Of a stretch of DNA of 64,000 nucleotides, positions 41,990 to 54,879 are shown one piece after another. Within the stretch, counting starts at the first letter, position 1. Each line of letters begins with the position of its first letter. Origin of the DNA: Hydrotaea diabolus. Taxonomy: Eukaryota; Arthropoda; Insecta; Diptera; Muscidae. The position numbers and the translations under genes were made by a program. The notes beneath the pieces are model-generated. The model saw only the letters and a list, made by a program, of their open reading frames with translations. It searched no databases and was not told the origin of the DNA. The DNA lies in NCBI GenBank assembly GCA_963513945.1, contig OY740716.1, positions 124,920,492 to 124,984,491 on the forward strand, in the 5' to 3' direction.

Positions 41990-43740
41990 CGCAAGTTTTT
42001 TTTTGCTAAATCAAATATCATCCACAAACATTCAGAAACACCACTTCTTGAGAGTTCTTTGAAACGACGTTCAGCTCATACTTAACTTTTTTGAGGAAAC
42101 AATATTTGTCCCAAAAGTGCTTTCGTGGGCGACAAAAACAAAGGTAAATTTGGATGTCAACCTGTATTTGCATCTTTCATAGCGTAGTACTCGTAACCAA
42201 AAACAATCGAAATACAGAGGAATTTTAAAGGATATAATAAGAGGAAATGACTCTGTTCGAGTGCAATCTAGAACCAACATAACTTGTTACCTTATGCATG
42301 AAATTCGCTTAAATTTTGAATTCCGAAACAATTTCATAACATCGCGTTCGAAAAGAGTGGTAGACCATGTAAATGAGCTATTCCGGCCTATGCATAATAT
42401 TTCTTATACTGTTCCTGGAATTCTGCTGACAAATGGTAAGTAGAAAATCGAATACAAAGTACGAGAAATTACAGCCATAACCACACCCCTTCTTGTACCT
42501 TCTACACAAATGACGCTATCAGAGCGTAGATTAAAACCAACATAACTTGAACTCTAATGCAAAAATGTATCTTGTATGATGCAATATGTTTAGTATCCTT
42601 GTTTTTTTTGCTCGAAAGCTTTTAAACGAATCCTTATATTTGTATAAATGACGGAAAATTTTAAGCGGCTAAAAGATTCATTTTTGGGTTGGTTGTTTTG
42701 AAACGGCTAGTCCGATTTGTACGAAATTTGGGTCATATGGAATAGAACACTAGTTAAATTATATTTTATGCAATTTTTTTTTTAATTTTATTGTTTTTTT
42801 TTTTTTAAAAAAAAGTTTTTTAAAAGTTTGTAGTCCTCGCTTTTCTTTAAATTTTGCGTACAAGTTTTACGAATATAAAACAGTCATTACGAGTAGATTT
42901 TTGGTTCCGCCGTAATTATGAGCAAAACACTGTTGTTGATCGGTACACGATGCACATTTTCATTAATGCAAAGCAAAACGCCCCGTTATCACATTACCAC
43001 AAAATTACAAATACATTTTAATCAATAATTTCCATGACTAATAACTAATGTTTACACTTTCACACACAATTTTGAAATGAAATTGATTATATATGCGTGC
43101 GAGTAAGGAAACACGCCCACAGGCAATTTCTCCACACATATAAAATGGTGTTTCATATGAAAACCCGCAGGCATAAACATATTTCTTGAATAAATATACT
43201 AACACTATATATCCATCTCATTAAAATATCTTGAAATTTCGTAGGTAAAAAATATGATGTAACAATTTTTTATTACCATCGTTCAAACAAATTGGGAAAT
43301 CAACCCCACACTTTCATCAACAAACGTTTCCTTGCGTGTAGAAAATATGCTAACCTCTACAGGTACTCTGTAATTCAATTTCTGGCTTAAATTTTGATTT
43401 TAAAATGCGGTTCCGATTCTGTAATTCTCTTTAACAAACAAATATGTAGTGTACTTTAATTATAAATATAAATAGAAAAAAACAAACATTTTCGCTAAAT
43501 AGCGCCCATTTAACGGGCCAACGGAGAAATATAATCATTTTCGAAACAATATTCCATAAAAGATTATAAGAGCAAGATATTTCTTTTACTCAGCTCACCA
43601 AAATGGAATGCTAAATATGACGTCGAAACTATCTTATCACCCCATTTGCAAATAAAAGTCTTTTCAACAGCATTTTGAACCATTTTTAGTTTCTTTTGAA
43701 TGAATGCTCAATAAATCATTGTCTCAAATCTGACTATTGG
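41990..43740. other. Stretch with no gene; short duplication and poly-T/A
   Basis: AACCAACATAACTTG occurs at 42275 and 42538 in similar contexts (TCTAGAACCAACATAACTTG, GATTAAAACCAACATAACTTG). A T/A-rich low-complexity tract lies near 42770-42830. No gene or transposon is recognised. Confidence 0.45.
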
Positions 43741-43744
43741 TTTT

Positions 43745-43830
43745 AGGTTAATCATCGATAACCAAGACTGGATAGCAAAACTGCAATAGTTAATTTTTTT
43801 TTTAACAAAAAGTGCCGAAGGTTCCTTTGA
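43745..43830 (+). repeat. Family F short repeat, copy 2
   Basis: GGTTAATCATCGATAACCAA, GACTGGATAGCAAAA and AACAAAAAGTGCC correspond to 29870-29955. Confidence 0.65.
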
Positions 43831-43904
43831 AAAAGTGCGATTTTTTTTTGGATATTTGCTACAAGTCGTAATTTTAGTTTAAACAAACTTGACCGAATTT
43901 ATTG

Positions 43905-44585
43905 TACCCTGTATGTTCAGAAAAACCAACTGAAAGTGGGTCATGCACTCAGTTCACACAGATCTAAAAACTTATGTCATACTTGAATTTGTAAGAAAAT
44001 TTCATAGTATTTGATGAAATCTGTTGAAGAAACTTAATCGATTGTCGCCAGTTTCAACAGCGTCCTTGCTTGTCACAAGGAACTTTCTTGTGCCAAATTT
44101 CATCAAAATTGGATGTAATATGAGGCAGCTAGTGCTTTACAACATAACTCGGATGAACATAACCTACTTCCTTTGTTCAACAAACTAAAACGATATAGTG
44201 TGCGGCATAAGTGTGTAAGCTATATCCTAATCTGAACCGATCTTCTTTAATTCCGTTACGTCCTTTCTTGGACCATTAAACTTACTTGCGCTAAGCTTTA
44301 TGAAGATTCAATTAAAGATTTTAATTCTAGAGCTAAACACTTAAAAATCAGAAGAATATACATGTAGGAGCTATATCTTAATCGGAAGCGATTTTGTCCT
44401 TGTCCGTGTGTTCTTGGTCTAAAAAACTTACTTCTGCAAAATTAAATGAAAATCGGACAAAAAATGCGACTTGAAGTTAGTTGCTTACAAGCTCTAGATG
44501 GACGGAAGGGCTGACAGACATCATAAAATCGAATCAAATAGTGATTCTGAGTCAATCTGTATACTTATGTAGTGCAGGGTATACA
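43905..44585 (+). repeat. Family A dispersed repeat, near-complete copy
   Basis: It begins near ATTGTACCCTGTATGTTCAG and runs through GAACCGATCTTCTTTAATTC, GGTCTAAAAAACTTACTTCT, AAAATCGGACAAAAAATGCG, CTCTAGATGGACGGA and GCTGACAGACATC. It shares this order with 22380-23000 and 46335-46865. Confidence 0.75.
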
Positions 44586-44770
44586 AATTTATAGTTGCTG
44601 GATGTTAAGGCTCTTGTGTCCAAAGAAAGGGGCCGTATGGTCAAAATGGGCGATCAATAGTCTATATGCATACATGGGAACTCAATTTAAAGCTAGTTTT
44701 GCTAAGAATCCAAATATACTCGTAGAACAATTTTCATAATTCGGCCAATTCTTTACTTGTTTCAAATATA
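44575..44770 (+). repeat. Family B fragment joined to family A
   Basis: CGTATGGTCAAAATGGGCGA and TCAATAGTCTATATG match the inside of the family B copy near 58345-58375. It directly follows the end of a family A copy. Confidence 0.5.
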
Positions 44771-44929
44771 CCGGGATATCCCAGTAAAATTCTAGTATAA
44801 CGTTCACGGGCATAATGCCCATAGACGTTAAGTCACTTTCAAAAGTGTCACAATGTCCATAGACAAACCCTATTGAAATTGGTCCACATCGGTCCATATT
44901 TTGGTATTATATAATTACATCGGTGTTTC

Positions 44930-45065
44930 CCGATTACAGAACATATATTTTCAAAGCCACATATTTCACCCGATTCCGACTAAATTTTGCCCAAAGCATA
45001 ACGAGTGACCAACATAAATCTCCCATAGCTCCCACACAAAAGACCCTCGCAATATGAGGTTCCGC
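44930..45065 (-). repeat. Probable family A fragment
   Basis: AAAGCCACATATTTCACCCG and CTCCCATAGCTCCCACACAA resemble the reversed subunits of family A seen at 34190-34260. The match is short. Confidence 0.35.
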
Positions 45066-45324
45066 AGCCTAATAAGCAACACATTTTGCCATATCACATT
45101 AAATTTTTTATGGTACGAGTAAATTTACTCATACATATTGATTTCGACCTTGCTCAAGCTCTAGACAGAGATGCTTAATCCCCCTGAATAACAGAATGGA
45201 TTAGGATATCACATAGTCAGTCACGCCCTACTTTAACTTTTTTTTATTTTTTATGTTATAGCTCTGTGTGATTTGCCTAATACTGACCATCTCGTTCTAT
45301 TGAACGCTGAATGAAATTGTTACA

Positions 45325-45860
45325 CAGTAAAAATCGTCAATTTTAAGAACGAGCAAAACCTTCATTAAGTTCGGCCAGGCATATCCTTATCTCCCCTTCA
45401 CCGTCCCAACGCTACTAAAGCGCAAAAAAGATATATTACGATGTTTTGGGCCCTCTCTAATCCGTCTCTAATCTCAGCCACAACAATAAAATTACTCCAT
45501 ATTTGAATACGTAGCAAAGTTTGCTTTAATTTAAGTACTCATACGTATGCCCATATTGACTGTTAAATTGTCTGCTTTGATCATGCGGTTCGTTTTTCGG
45601 GTCACATAAGCCAAAAAGTAGGGCAAATATGCCCTTTGTTTATGTATTCAGTGCGTTCTAAATTACAGCACCCATTTAGTCCCTTAAAAGGAAACTTGTT
45701 TGCCCTTTGTCAGAGTTGGCCCATTTACAATTCCAAACAGCCTATGACCTTGGCCATCACCATGGACAACTGCAGGATCCTAGGTTGATTGGTTTGACCG
45801 CTATAGTGCTTTCGACACACGGATGGACAAGGCTAGATCGTCTTAAAATGTTACCTTTTT
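45325..45860 (-). repeat. Family B dispersed repeat, minus orientation
   Basis: It begins AAAACCTTCATTAAGTTCGG, continues CAACGCTACTAAAGCGCAAA and ATTTACAATTCCAAACAGC, and ends GGCTAGATCGTCTTAAAATG, the reverse of the family B order. Confidence 0.7.
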
Positions 45861-46334
45861 AGGGTCCAATATCAATATTTCGTGTTGACAAATTAAATGT
45901 ACCTTCCACCTATTGGTGGAGTGCATAAAAATCTAATTTGTTTATTGATCTGAATAGTCTGGCTGGAGGTCATTAACCAATTTAAAAAAAAAAACAGGTA
46001 CATATATAAACGAGTTTATGTAATGTATGTGGACATTTTTATTCGAAAACTTGGACCGTTATGGTCCAATTTTCTCAGGGATACTTACAGGCCTCGTACC
46101 TGAACAATGTACGGAATTTTATCGAAATCAGTTCATAATTGTGAACGGCTTATATAATAATACTCGTAAATAAACATTTGAAAATGTATCAAAAGAGCCC
46201 CAAATATGCATAGGTTGACCACGCTTTATTGGGGAATACTATGGCAGAAGTCCCAAAAGCAAGCCCCTATGCATTTGCTTAGATGAGAACTTAACGGTTT
46301 CGAAGATCTTATGCCCACTCGTCGTTAGAACTTA

Positions 46335-46865
46335 CTAAAGTCGGGCGTGGCTGACTTTATAATACCATGCGCTTCTGGATGTTCAGAAAAGCCGAAAAAA
46401 TATATAGACAATATATTTTTGGACCCCCTTGGACGGGCTTTATATTTATCTGATTTTAAAACTAATTTCTTATTAGCATTTGTGGCAAATTTTCATTGAT
46501 TTTGGTAAAATCGGTGAACCTATTTTCTGCAATGCAGCAGCGCCTGTGCGTACTTATGCCAAATTTTATTAAGATTGGATTTATAATGTGGCTTCTCGAG
46601 CTATAAAAATAAAATCGGATAAACACATGGATGGGATCTAAATCTTAAAACGGAAACGATTTTATTCGATTGTTCCAAAAAACGTTCTTCTTCCAAATTT
46701 CATGAAGATCGGAAAACAGTTGCGATAGTTTGATGACAAGCTTGAGATGGACGGACTTTTGGTGGATAGACGGACAGATAAAAACATAGATCGTTTAAAG
46801 GAATCAGCTGGTGAGTTTTTGTCGATCCGTATACTTAAAGATGGATCTAGCTCATTGTAATTTAT
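46335..46865 (+). repeat. Family A dispersed repeat
   Basis: AAAGTCGGGCGTGGCTGACT and ATAATACCATGCGCTTCTGG start the copy. AAATTTCATGAAGATCGGAA, GAGATGGACGGAC and AAAGATGGATCTAGCTCATT end it. Confidence 0.75.
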
Positions 46866-46918
46866 TGTAAATGTTCATTATGTGAATCAGCGAATCACAG
46901 CGTAAATTATTGATAACT

Positions 46919-46942
46919 ATCGATTAATTATAATTAATCGAT
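46919..46942. repeat. Perfect 24-bp AT-rich palindrome
   Basis: ATCGATTAATTA is followed directly by its complement TAATTAATCGAT with no spacer. The ATCGAT and TAATTA cores resemble binding motifs of DREF-type and homeodomain proteins, but no gene is adjacent, so a regulatory role is speculative. Confidence 0.85.
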
Positions 46943-47984
46943 ATTAAAATATTCTAATCTGTAATATCCTATAAGTATTCCATAATGTGAAAATGGTATT
47001 CATACTTCTGGTGGTACTGGCGTATGGAGTCGGCTGGAAACTGTAGCCTACGATCTGTGAGTATATCAATTGAAGTTTCGCTGTTCGATATATGCATGAA
47101 ATCGGAAATTCCTAACTAACTTCAATGCTTTATTGCACCATGTGTTTTTTTGGCCATCCATTTACAGTATTGAGAAGCGACTTTTCAGTCCGATAAAGTT
47201 CACCCATGAAGATGTTGGCAACCATGGCACATTGTCAAGGAAGTTTTTTATGTGTATTTGTTAATAAATACGTACATACTTATGCACATGGATATGTTTT
47301 GCAGGCGACTAGAGCGATGTTGAAAAGGCTTGACTATAAATCGCAGAGTTCATCCATACATGGATGCGCACATATTTTGACAAATTGGTCCTTTCGCGAG
47401 CACGAGCATAGCACGCGGAGTGGTGACAAATAGCTTTCATAGTTTCTTTTTTGCCAGCAGTTTTGTACTCGTATTGGTCCGTGCTCGTTGACGTCTTATC
47501 TTTTGGGGCATAGGGAAATGGAAGTTGAAAGCGAATAAGGAAAATCTGTTACCCGTTTATTGCATCTGCCATCATCGCAAAGCACAAATTACGTTGGAAA
47601 CAAGGAAAGGGAATGTCGTCTATTGATACACCATGAGACGATAACAAAATATGTTTATCAGCTCATTCGAGATTTGCGATGCTATTTCCCATTTGAATTG
47701 TGTCATTTGAATATATCCATGTAGTGAAGAAATATTATTGAATGTTTATCTCTTAGCTCAGATAGTTTTGGAATGGTATGTCATGTTGGCATATGCTAGG
47801 GTGCATCGTTGACTTTGTTTAATTTATGACAAAGAACAACATATTTCGTAGAGCATGTTGGATACTAAACGACTCACAGTGCGTTGCCAAATGCCAAAAC
47901 TGTGAATAATTCGGACAAGATTTAATAAAAGAATTTTCTGATTTATTCTCATTGATTTATTCAGTTGACAAATTTTAAATAAAA
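46943..47984. other. Stretch with no recognised feature
   Basis: A 75-codon frame (47206-47433) has an ordinary composition and no known domain. Nothing else is supported. Confidence 0.4.
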
Positions 47985-48200
47985 ACAAGTTAAAACTTTG
48001 TTATGTTCGGCCAACCTTATGTACGTTCAACCGTCCCTACGCTACTGAAGCGTAAAAAAATCGTCCGTCCCCAACCTGAGCCTAAACTTTGAATGGTAGC
48101 ATAATTTGCATTACTTTGAGTATATAATACTCGTATATATACTGTAGAGCATCTCCGATCAATCCGTGATCACTATGGTTGTCCCATTTAAAAGCTTAAA
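47985..48200 (-). repeat. Family B fragment, minus orientation
   Basis: ACAAGTTAAAACTTTGTTAT, GTCCCTACGCTACTGAAGCG and GAATGGTAGCATAATTTGCA match the reversed 3' third of family B. Confidence 0.65.
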
Positions 48201-49364
48201 AGCTAATATTGAATATCTAAACAGCCGGGCAGGTTTACGTCTTTGGTGTGCTATAGAATTGTTTTTAGTCAATTTTCTCCCGAATAATAGTGATGAATCA
48301 GAAAAAATATGTCTCTGTATTTGTTGACTTCTTCGTTGCGAGCTTCCTTAGCTTTGCACAATCGGTTATATTGCGGTTGATATTATTTCAGGCCTATGAA
48401 CAAAAAATTTATGTAATGTTTAAGGCAAATAGCACCATCGATAATTCCGTACACAGATTCTGTACGTTTAATGTTATTTTATTCTTATTACGTTATTTTA
48501 TTTTAATTTACTATTATGATGTCAGGTAAAATCTATGTATATACAATTACTGAAGGCTTGATGAAGACGCTCGATTTTCGGTTGGAGCTAAAATCGCCAA
48601 ATTCGGAGAATAAGCGTCCGTTATAAATGAGAATCGGTGTAAGAAGATATTAATGAAATTCAAAGACTAAGGGGATAAAAATATATAAAATTCGTGTCTT
48701 TTACTCGTAATCTAGTGCAACTAGAAACGGTAAATTCGAAAAGTATTTCCGTTTTGATAAATGTTAAGTAACAAATGCATAATATCAGGGAATTAGGGGA
48801 ATTTTTTGTACTTTCTTAAATCCTTTAGTTAAAAATTTGAAATTTGGGTGCTATGACCATTGATGAGGCTGAACACATATAGTAGGGAAACTTTAAACGA
48901 TGAATCAAATTTGTGGTGTAAAACGGGCAAAAATTACTATTATTTTGTTATCCATTTTTGTGGTTGAAGGTAATCTCAAAATTCGTACATTTTCAAAACA
49001 TTTCTCAATATCGAAACTTTCAGAAAAACGGTCGAAATATTAAAATGAGATAAAAAGGGTTTAATGTGTGCCAAAACGGGCCAAGTATTAGGATGACATA
49101 ACAAATAGAAAATAAAAGTAGGGCTTAAAGAAGGTAAAAAGGACCAAAACAAGCAAAAACTCAAAAAGTGACAAAAGCAATACCAAATCAACAGAATGGC
49201 AAAGAAAATAGAAATGGGCCATAAAATCGAAATAAAAAAGTCAAGAACAAATCCAAATCATCATAATAAAATTGGTGTTTAAAAAGGGTTAAAATGCAAG
49301 AAATATGAAATATAAAATAATTGGGGAAAAATACCAACGCATCAGTCGTATAAAATAGTAAAAA
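48201..49364. other. Stretch with no recognised feature; A-rich tract
   Basis: Near 49060-49300 the plus strand is purine-rich with AAAA-GGG-type repeats (GGGTTTAATGTGTGCCAAAA; AAGGTAAAAAGGACCAAAAC) and may be decayed simple sequence. No gene is recognised. Confidence 0.4.
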
Positions 49365-49640
49365 CGTCGTTAAGTTGAGCCAGGCCGAACATAATTTCTA
49401 CTGTCCCTTCTGTCAATATTGACTATAAATCGCCCTTTTTACTATGTGGGCCAACAAATCCAGCTGATATGCTCTGTTTGTGGTATGTCGTGCGTCCCAG
49501 CTCACAGTACCATTTTAAAAATTATCCGTTGACAAATAATTAGGATTTGTTAACCAAATTCTCTTTGAGGGAAACCTATTTCCCCCTAAAACTCTTTTAA
49601 AACTCACCAACAAGCACACGGACATTTCTAGATCGAACTA
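49365..49640 (-). repeat. Family B fragment, minus orientation
   Basis: GTCGTTAAGTTGAGCCAGGC, the TTGACTATAAATCG block and CACACGGACATTTCTAGATC follow the reversed family B order. Confidence 0.55.
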
Positions 49641-49679
49641 GAATTTAAATACAGGAATATTTTTTGCTCAAATATGAAA

Positions 49680-50130
49680 AATTATATCCGCAAGTGGTAG
49701 CCATTTTCGACTGCGCACATTTGTGAACCTTCAAGTATATTTTGCAAAACTTTTCGTAAAATTTCCGGTGTTATGGCTTGAATTTCATTGCGAATGTTTT
49801 GTTTTAGCTGTGGTATGGTCGCTGGCTTATTTACGTATACCCTTTCTTTCAAATAACCCCAAAGTAAACAGTCTGGCGCTGTTATTTCCGGTGAATAATG
49901 CGTTCGCCAATTAGGTCCCGTAACAGAGCCATTATGTCCCTTACAGTGTAGGCTGCTGGCCTAAAAAAATTGTTCACTGTAACTGAGGCGCCATGTGTAC
50001 GAGTATTTTCAAAGAAATATGGACCAATTACCCTTTAGACGATACAACGCACCAAACAGTACACGTAAGTGGGTGTAATTGTTGCTGATGCAACATTTGC
50101 GTCAAAATGATGTGTTGCTGCAACAGTATC
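49680..50130 (-). pseudogene. ITm transposase fragment, catalytic domain
   Basis: On the minus strand: HQQQLHPLTCTVWCV at about 50040-50085, WPIFLKILV-like sequence for the PYFFEN block, FLGQQPTL and NWRTHYSPEITAPDCLLWGY near 49850-49905 (corresponding to NW..RSPDL..CDFFLWGY), then LKERVYVNKPATIPQLKQNI-like coding and EIQAITPEILRKVLQNILEG (about 49725-49795), ending AVENGYHLRI-like. The block order is right but stops and deletions occur, and the D of QDGA is lost in a gap. No terminal repeats were found. Confidence 0.75.
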
Positions 50131-51570
50131 ATCGTGTGTATAAGGGTTGTAACGAAAGTTCACAATTGAGAATTATTGGCTTTTGAATGCCTATTCGCAA
50201 AATAAACAAATTTGAAATATTCGCATTCGCAAAAAAACAAATTACTATTCGCTTGCTCATTCAAATAAGTAAGACTGCATACGTTACGTTATTGAATATT
50301 GAAAAGCAGCGAAGCTTTTTTTTGATTAGTATAAATTGGCTCTGCTAAACTTTGAATATTGCACAGTTTTAGTATTACGAAATACTTAAATATATAATTA
50401 CATATGAGCTAAATTTCTTTGAGTTATATTTCACAATTTTTTGTTTTTAGCTAAGCTACTTAAATCACCTTTTCATGTAAAAATATGTCAAACTATGTCG
50501 GTGAAATTGCATTGAAAATCGCATTTGGTATGACTCCAAACAATTATTTTTTCTTTTTTTTGATTTTCCTGGCACACGATGTTGGTGCCTAATATTTCAC
50601 ATAAAATAATCATTGCAAAATTACTTTTTTTAAGTTACTATTAATGCTATTTAACGAGCTTAGAACTGAATTGAATTTCTGTAAATAATAATTCAAATAA
50701 TTATTGGTTTTCAATTAAATAAATATTTTGGGACAAATTAAAAAAATAATTATTCGTTTTCGCATTAGCAAAAGTGAATATTTCAGAAGGTGCTTCCGTA
50801 TTTGCAACAAAAATATTTTTATTTTGATTTAGCTTTTGCTAAGCCCACTTTCGTTAGTGTGTATCTAGCGTTATGGTGACCGTTTAATGAAGAAATTCTT
50901 GAAAGCAAAAAAAACACAATAATTCTATTATGTACTCCGACTATTGATTCTGCTGCAGATTAGATGAAAAATTAAGAAGGTATTCAAAAATGTAATCGAA
51001 CCTTGTAGAATTGATGAGCCAAATTGTCAGTGTTTACTTTCTATTCTTTTATTCAAAAAAAGTTTAAAATTTCTGCTCTAGCACACGCATCAGAAACACT
51101 TCTGGGTAGACGTAGTTTCAGTTAGAGGGTCATAAACGTCTATCAGTCCATCATCGATAACACTAAATTTTGTCTTACCACAAGTACTCGTATTTCTTAC
51201 ACCAAGTTCAACAAGTTTGTATTTCTTCAGTGACCCTATCGTGCTCCAGCTTTGTAGTAATCGTAGTTTTATTATTTATTTATTTACTTATAATTGATTA
51301 TCCAATACAACAAAATATAAATCTTTATTAGCTTATGGAAATTAATCAGCTTATGGAAATTAATGTCAACAATGACGTACATTTTTAGCCACAAAGTAAC
51401 TATTACAAACAAAACATTAAATAAAAGTGAAAGCACGAGGTGCTAAATTTTTGAAATAAACAATTACAGGTTTGGTTATTTTATTTAAGAGTACTTATGT
51501 TTTTATCTTCAAGAGACAGTTTATCAGTAAGTACAGTAGATGTATGTTGATATAGGATCGTATTTTCTCA
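50131..51570. other. AT-rich stretch; short duplication
   Basis: No gene is recognised. CAGCTTATGGAAATTAAT is tandemly repeated at about 51330-51364, and TTATTTATTTA-type sequence is common. Confidence 0.45.
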
Positions 51571-51576
51571 AACCGT

Positions 51577-51700
51577 ACACGGAGAAAAAAGATATGTTAT
51601 AATTATATTTGAAACATGCTAAAAGTATATTTATGTTAGTATTTCAGCAAAATAGGTTTTCATTAACATATCGTATGTTTCCGATAACATTCTTGCATAA
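51577..51700 (+). repeat. Family D left-end fragment
   Basis: TACACGGAGAAAAAAGATAT, then GAAACATGCTAAAAGTATAT, is the inverted counterpart of the right end at 33750-33787 and resembles 58529. Confidence 0.5.
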
Positions 51701-52639
51701 TAAAATATATGTTTGTGAAATAATATAAATTCTGTGTTGAAATATTGTATACAATTTTTAGCACTAATTTTTGTAAGTTTTGAATTATTGTTCAAGTGAT
51801 AAGATGTATTGGAAGCAGAACTCATTTAGAAAAATCAAATAGCATTCTTAAGCATTTCTGGTAGTGTTTTAGTGCTTAACATGAAGCATGAATTCCACAA
51901 AATTAGAAGAACAAAAAGTTAGAGAACTTTTTAGCCCTACATTGAACTGTATGCAAATTTGAAGACTTTGTTAAAAAAGAAGAAAAAATTTCAAAAAAAT
52001 ATTAAAACACACTGCATCTACACTACAGCATCTAATAGAACTAAGTTTTTATTTTTGTTTGTGACATAGAAAAATGCCTAGTTTCAATGGTTATTAAATT
52101 AATAAGTCGACAGTTTTGGAACAAAACACCCCACCGTGCGTCGTCCTGACTGAAATATGAGTACAATTTTAAATTAAGAGGGCAATAGCGTACTAAATTT
52201 AATACTTTAAATACTCCATTCAAGTTTAAACAGCTCCAAAAGAGGTGCAAGGAAAGCAAAACAAGTAACAAACTTCAGTCCGTTGATCTGACTTATACCC
52301 TCAACCATCGTTCCGTCCTCCAACGCTTGAAACGCAACGTTTAGAATAAAATCTTTTGAATGGGGCATCCACCTTTTACTAATGCAAAAGACAAAATTCA
52401 AGCGAAATTCATACATTATTTATGTGAGTTTCAATCTACGCTCGGATAGTGTAATTTATAGTCGATATTTTCATTACTATTATTCAGCGGAATTGCATGA
52501 ATAGTATAAATATTATTATGAGAATGGTGATTTATCGATAACACATAGAGTTAAAAAATTCTGACATGGTTTACCGTAAAATTAAGAGGTTTTTAATACT
52601 TTCACTATAGAATGAAGTGTATGTATAGTTTGTGATCCC
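51701..52639. other. Stretch with no recognised feature
   Basis: Two overlapping minus-strand frames of 76 and 69 codons (52041-52416) give long stop-free readings but no domain that I recognise. Confidence 0.4.
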
Positions 52640-52985
52640 GTTTGTACTTATAGCATCTCGAAATTCTTATATGTGACCCTATAAAGTATTATTGATCGCC
52701 GACAAATTCTAAGACGATCAATTCATGTTCGTCCGAACGAAAATAACCAGTCTTCTAACTTACCAGATATAAGTCTTAGTTGGCGAGCGGTCGGTATTTG
52801 AAAGCAAACCAATCGGGAAAGAGGTTTCCTTTTGAGAAAATTTAAAAACTCAACACCAAATTGCTTTACGACATTTCCACAATAAAACTTATATAAATAA
52901 GTTTCACATTAGCTTTTCTGGGAAGCCGTTGGCTTAAATAAATAACTTTCACGTTAGCTTTCCTGGGAAGCGTTGGTTGGCATAG
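52640..52985 (+). repeat. Family B dispersed repeat, diverged
   Basis: GACAAATTCTAAGACGATCA, CCAGATATAAGTCTTAGTTG and the GGTTTCCTTTTGAG block match 12640-12870. A near-duplicate, TTAGCTTTTCTGGGAAGCCG and TTAGCTTTCCTGGGAAGCG, lies at 52911 and 52954. Confidence 0.55.
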
Positions 52986-54860
52986 ACGCGTTAAACGGTT
53001 GGTCATTGGGCCTTTTTACTACTACGAATTCCAATACAGAACTACATACTCGTACTTATATTGTACGATTCTACTTAATGCAAGCCCTTGACCCATTGGA
53101 CTTCGGATGGAATTTCTCCCTATTAGTATGACATTAATTTTCGGATTAGAGGCCCTTTCGCACTTGGATCCACCAGTAACAATAATTTCCGCAATACATA
53201 CTCTAAACGCCACACTTGAACGCAATCCATTCAAGAGATGGCGGAGAGTATAAAAGCATGGGCCCGTCCGAAATCACAAAGAGTATTCTACTTTTATGTT
53301 CTTCGGAAATTGAAATGACACATTTTGATACATATTTGCTGGCCATATCTGCCGATTATTACCAGGAGATGCGATAGTTTAGTGAGTCTTTCACTGGCCA
53401 AGATACACAACGTGGTGTCGTCAGTACTGTTGTACCCATTTCAATGGGACAGCTCTATACATTTTGATTATCTCACAATATAAATAGAGTTCATAAAATG
53501 TACGCATTGATTGCAATAATGCAGACAATTCGCAAAAAAAATGTAAACGAAGCATTACTGATTGTATCGCCACCGTTCACAGGTGTGAAATAAATGGCAG
53601 GATACAATTTGAACTTCGGGAGGACACGTAGCACAAACACATTCCGCTTTCGCCAATAAGGCGTGACGAACATTTTTGAAGTATCAGTATTTATTTATTT
53701 ATGTTCATTTCCGTGCAACATTTCCGTTGATTGCATTCATTTGGTTTGGCCGCAGACAACTATAAATGATACTCGTATCATAAAAATGTCATTAAAGTAT
53801 ACTCGTACTCGTCGCATGGTTCCCACATAAGGCTAAGTGTTGCTATCGAGTGCGGCCCACAACCCCACAAGGATTTTTAATCATCCCGATGGGAATTCTT
53901 TGTTACAAAAACCTCGAATTATGAAAAACTTAAACGAAGTGTCTCAACTAAATGTTGTAGCAGCAGGCGTCGTAATTTTCAGATTTAGATTTTGTCGAAA
54001 ATGTCGCGTGACTGTTGTTCACTGAAGACAACGATTGAGTTTAATGAGAGTTTGCACGCAACATTGTGGATGTGGGGTCATGTCCCCCTAAACACGTTTC
54101 TCGTTTTACGAACACAAGTTGTATTTTTCTTTCTAACGAAAAACTTCTATTCATTTCTATTTCATTTGGTCAGCGTTTATACGGACGTGCAATCCATTGC
54201 AGGTTCATTAGCGACAGATTTCTTTACTAATTACCCGGTAAACGGTGACTATTTTGAGAAATGAAACACATGCGTAAACGCACTTCCAAGTTGGATTGAA
54301 CTAAATGATTTTTATCTCAGGATAAATGCACAATGCAACAATTTATTTATTTGTAAAAAAAATATATAAGCTTTATATATTTATAAATTTATAAATATTA
54401 TATATTTATTAATGTTATATACTTATAAATATGGAACGAAACAAAATGGTTTTACGCTTAAGCAACTGTCCAATGTTAATGCTGTGAAGACCAAACAGTG
54501 CGTTTATTGAAAAAAGCTTAGGTCGAAATGAGAAAACCTCCGCTAAAGCAGCAAAACTATAGTCGCTCCATTCGATATTTGCGATAGTTTCTGAAAAATC
54601 AATTGACAATATCAAAAAGTTTTAAATATTGTACTTTTCCCGTTTTAATTCTGTGTTTCTATTAAAAAAAAGCACATGTTTTTCCTCTTATATTTTTTTT
54701 AGAAATTAAAAGTGAATTAATAGTTTATATAAATTTGAAATAAAAAACAACACGCAGTGAATAAAATAGTGGCACTAATCCAATGTTGACCAAACATAGA
54801 ATATTAAATTCTTTTTCTATTTATTGAGTAATATAATTTTAGTGTTAGGATGTAGAATAG
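52986..54860. other. Stretch with no gene; AT palindromic tract
   Basis: 54355-54430 is almost pure A/T with TATATATTTATAAA-type repeats. Frames of 60-90 codons at 53022-54264 and 54415-54615 lack recognisable domains. Confidence 0.45.
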
Positions 54861-54879
54861 AATATAACTTTAAAAAAAG

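Noticed and set aside
46919..46942. Promoter element for a nearby gene
   Set aside because: No gene lies on either side within the recognisable features, so only the palindrome itself is reported.
52041..52416. Overlapping minus-strand frames possibly from a retroelement
   Set aside because: No motif of reverse transcriptase, gag, integrase or envelope could be identified in either frame.
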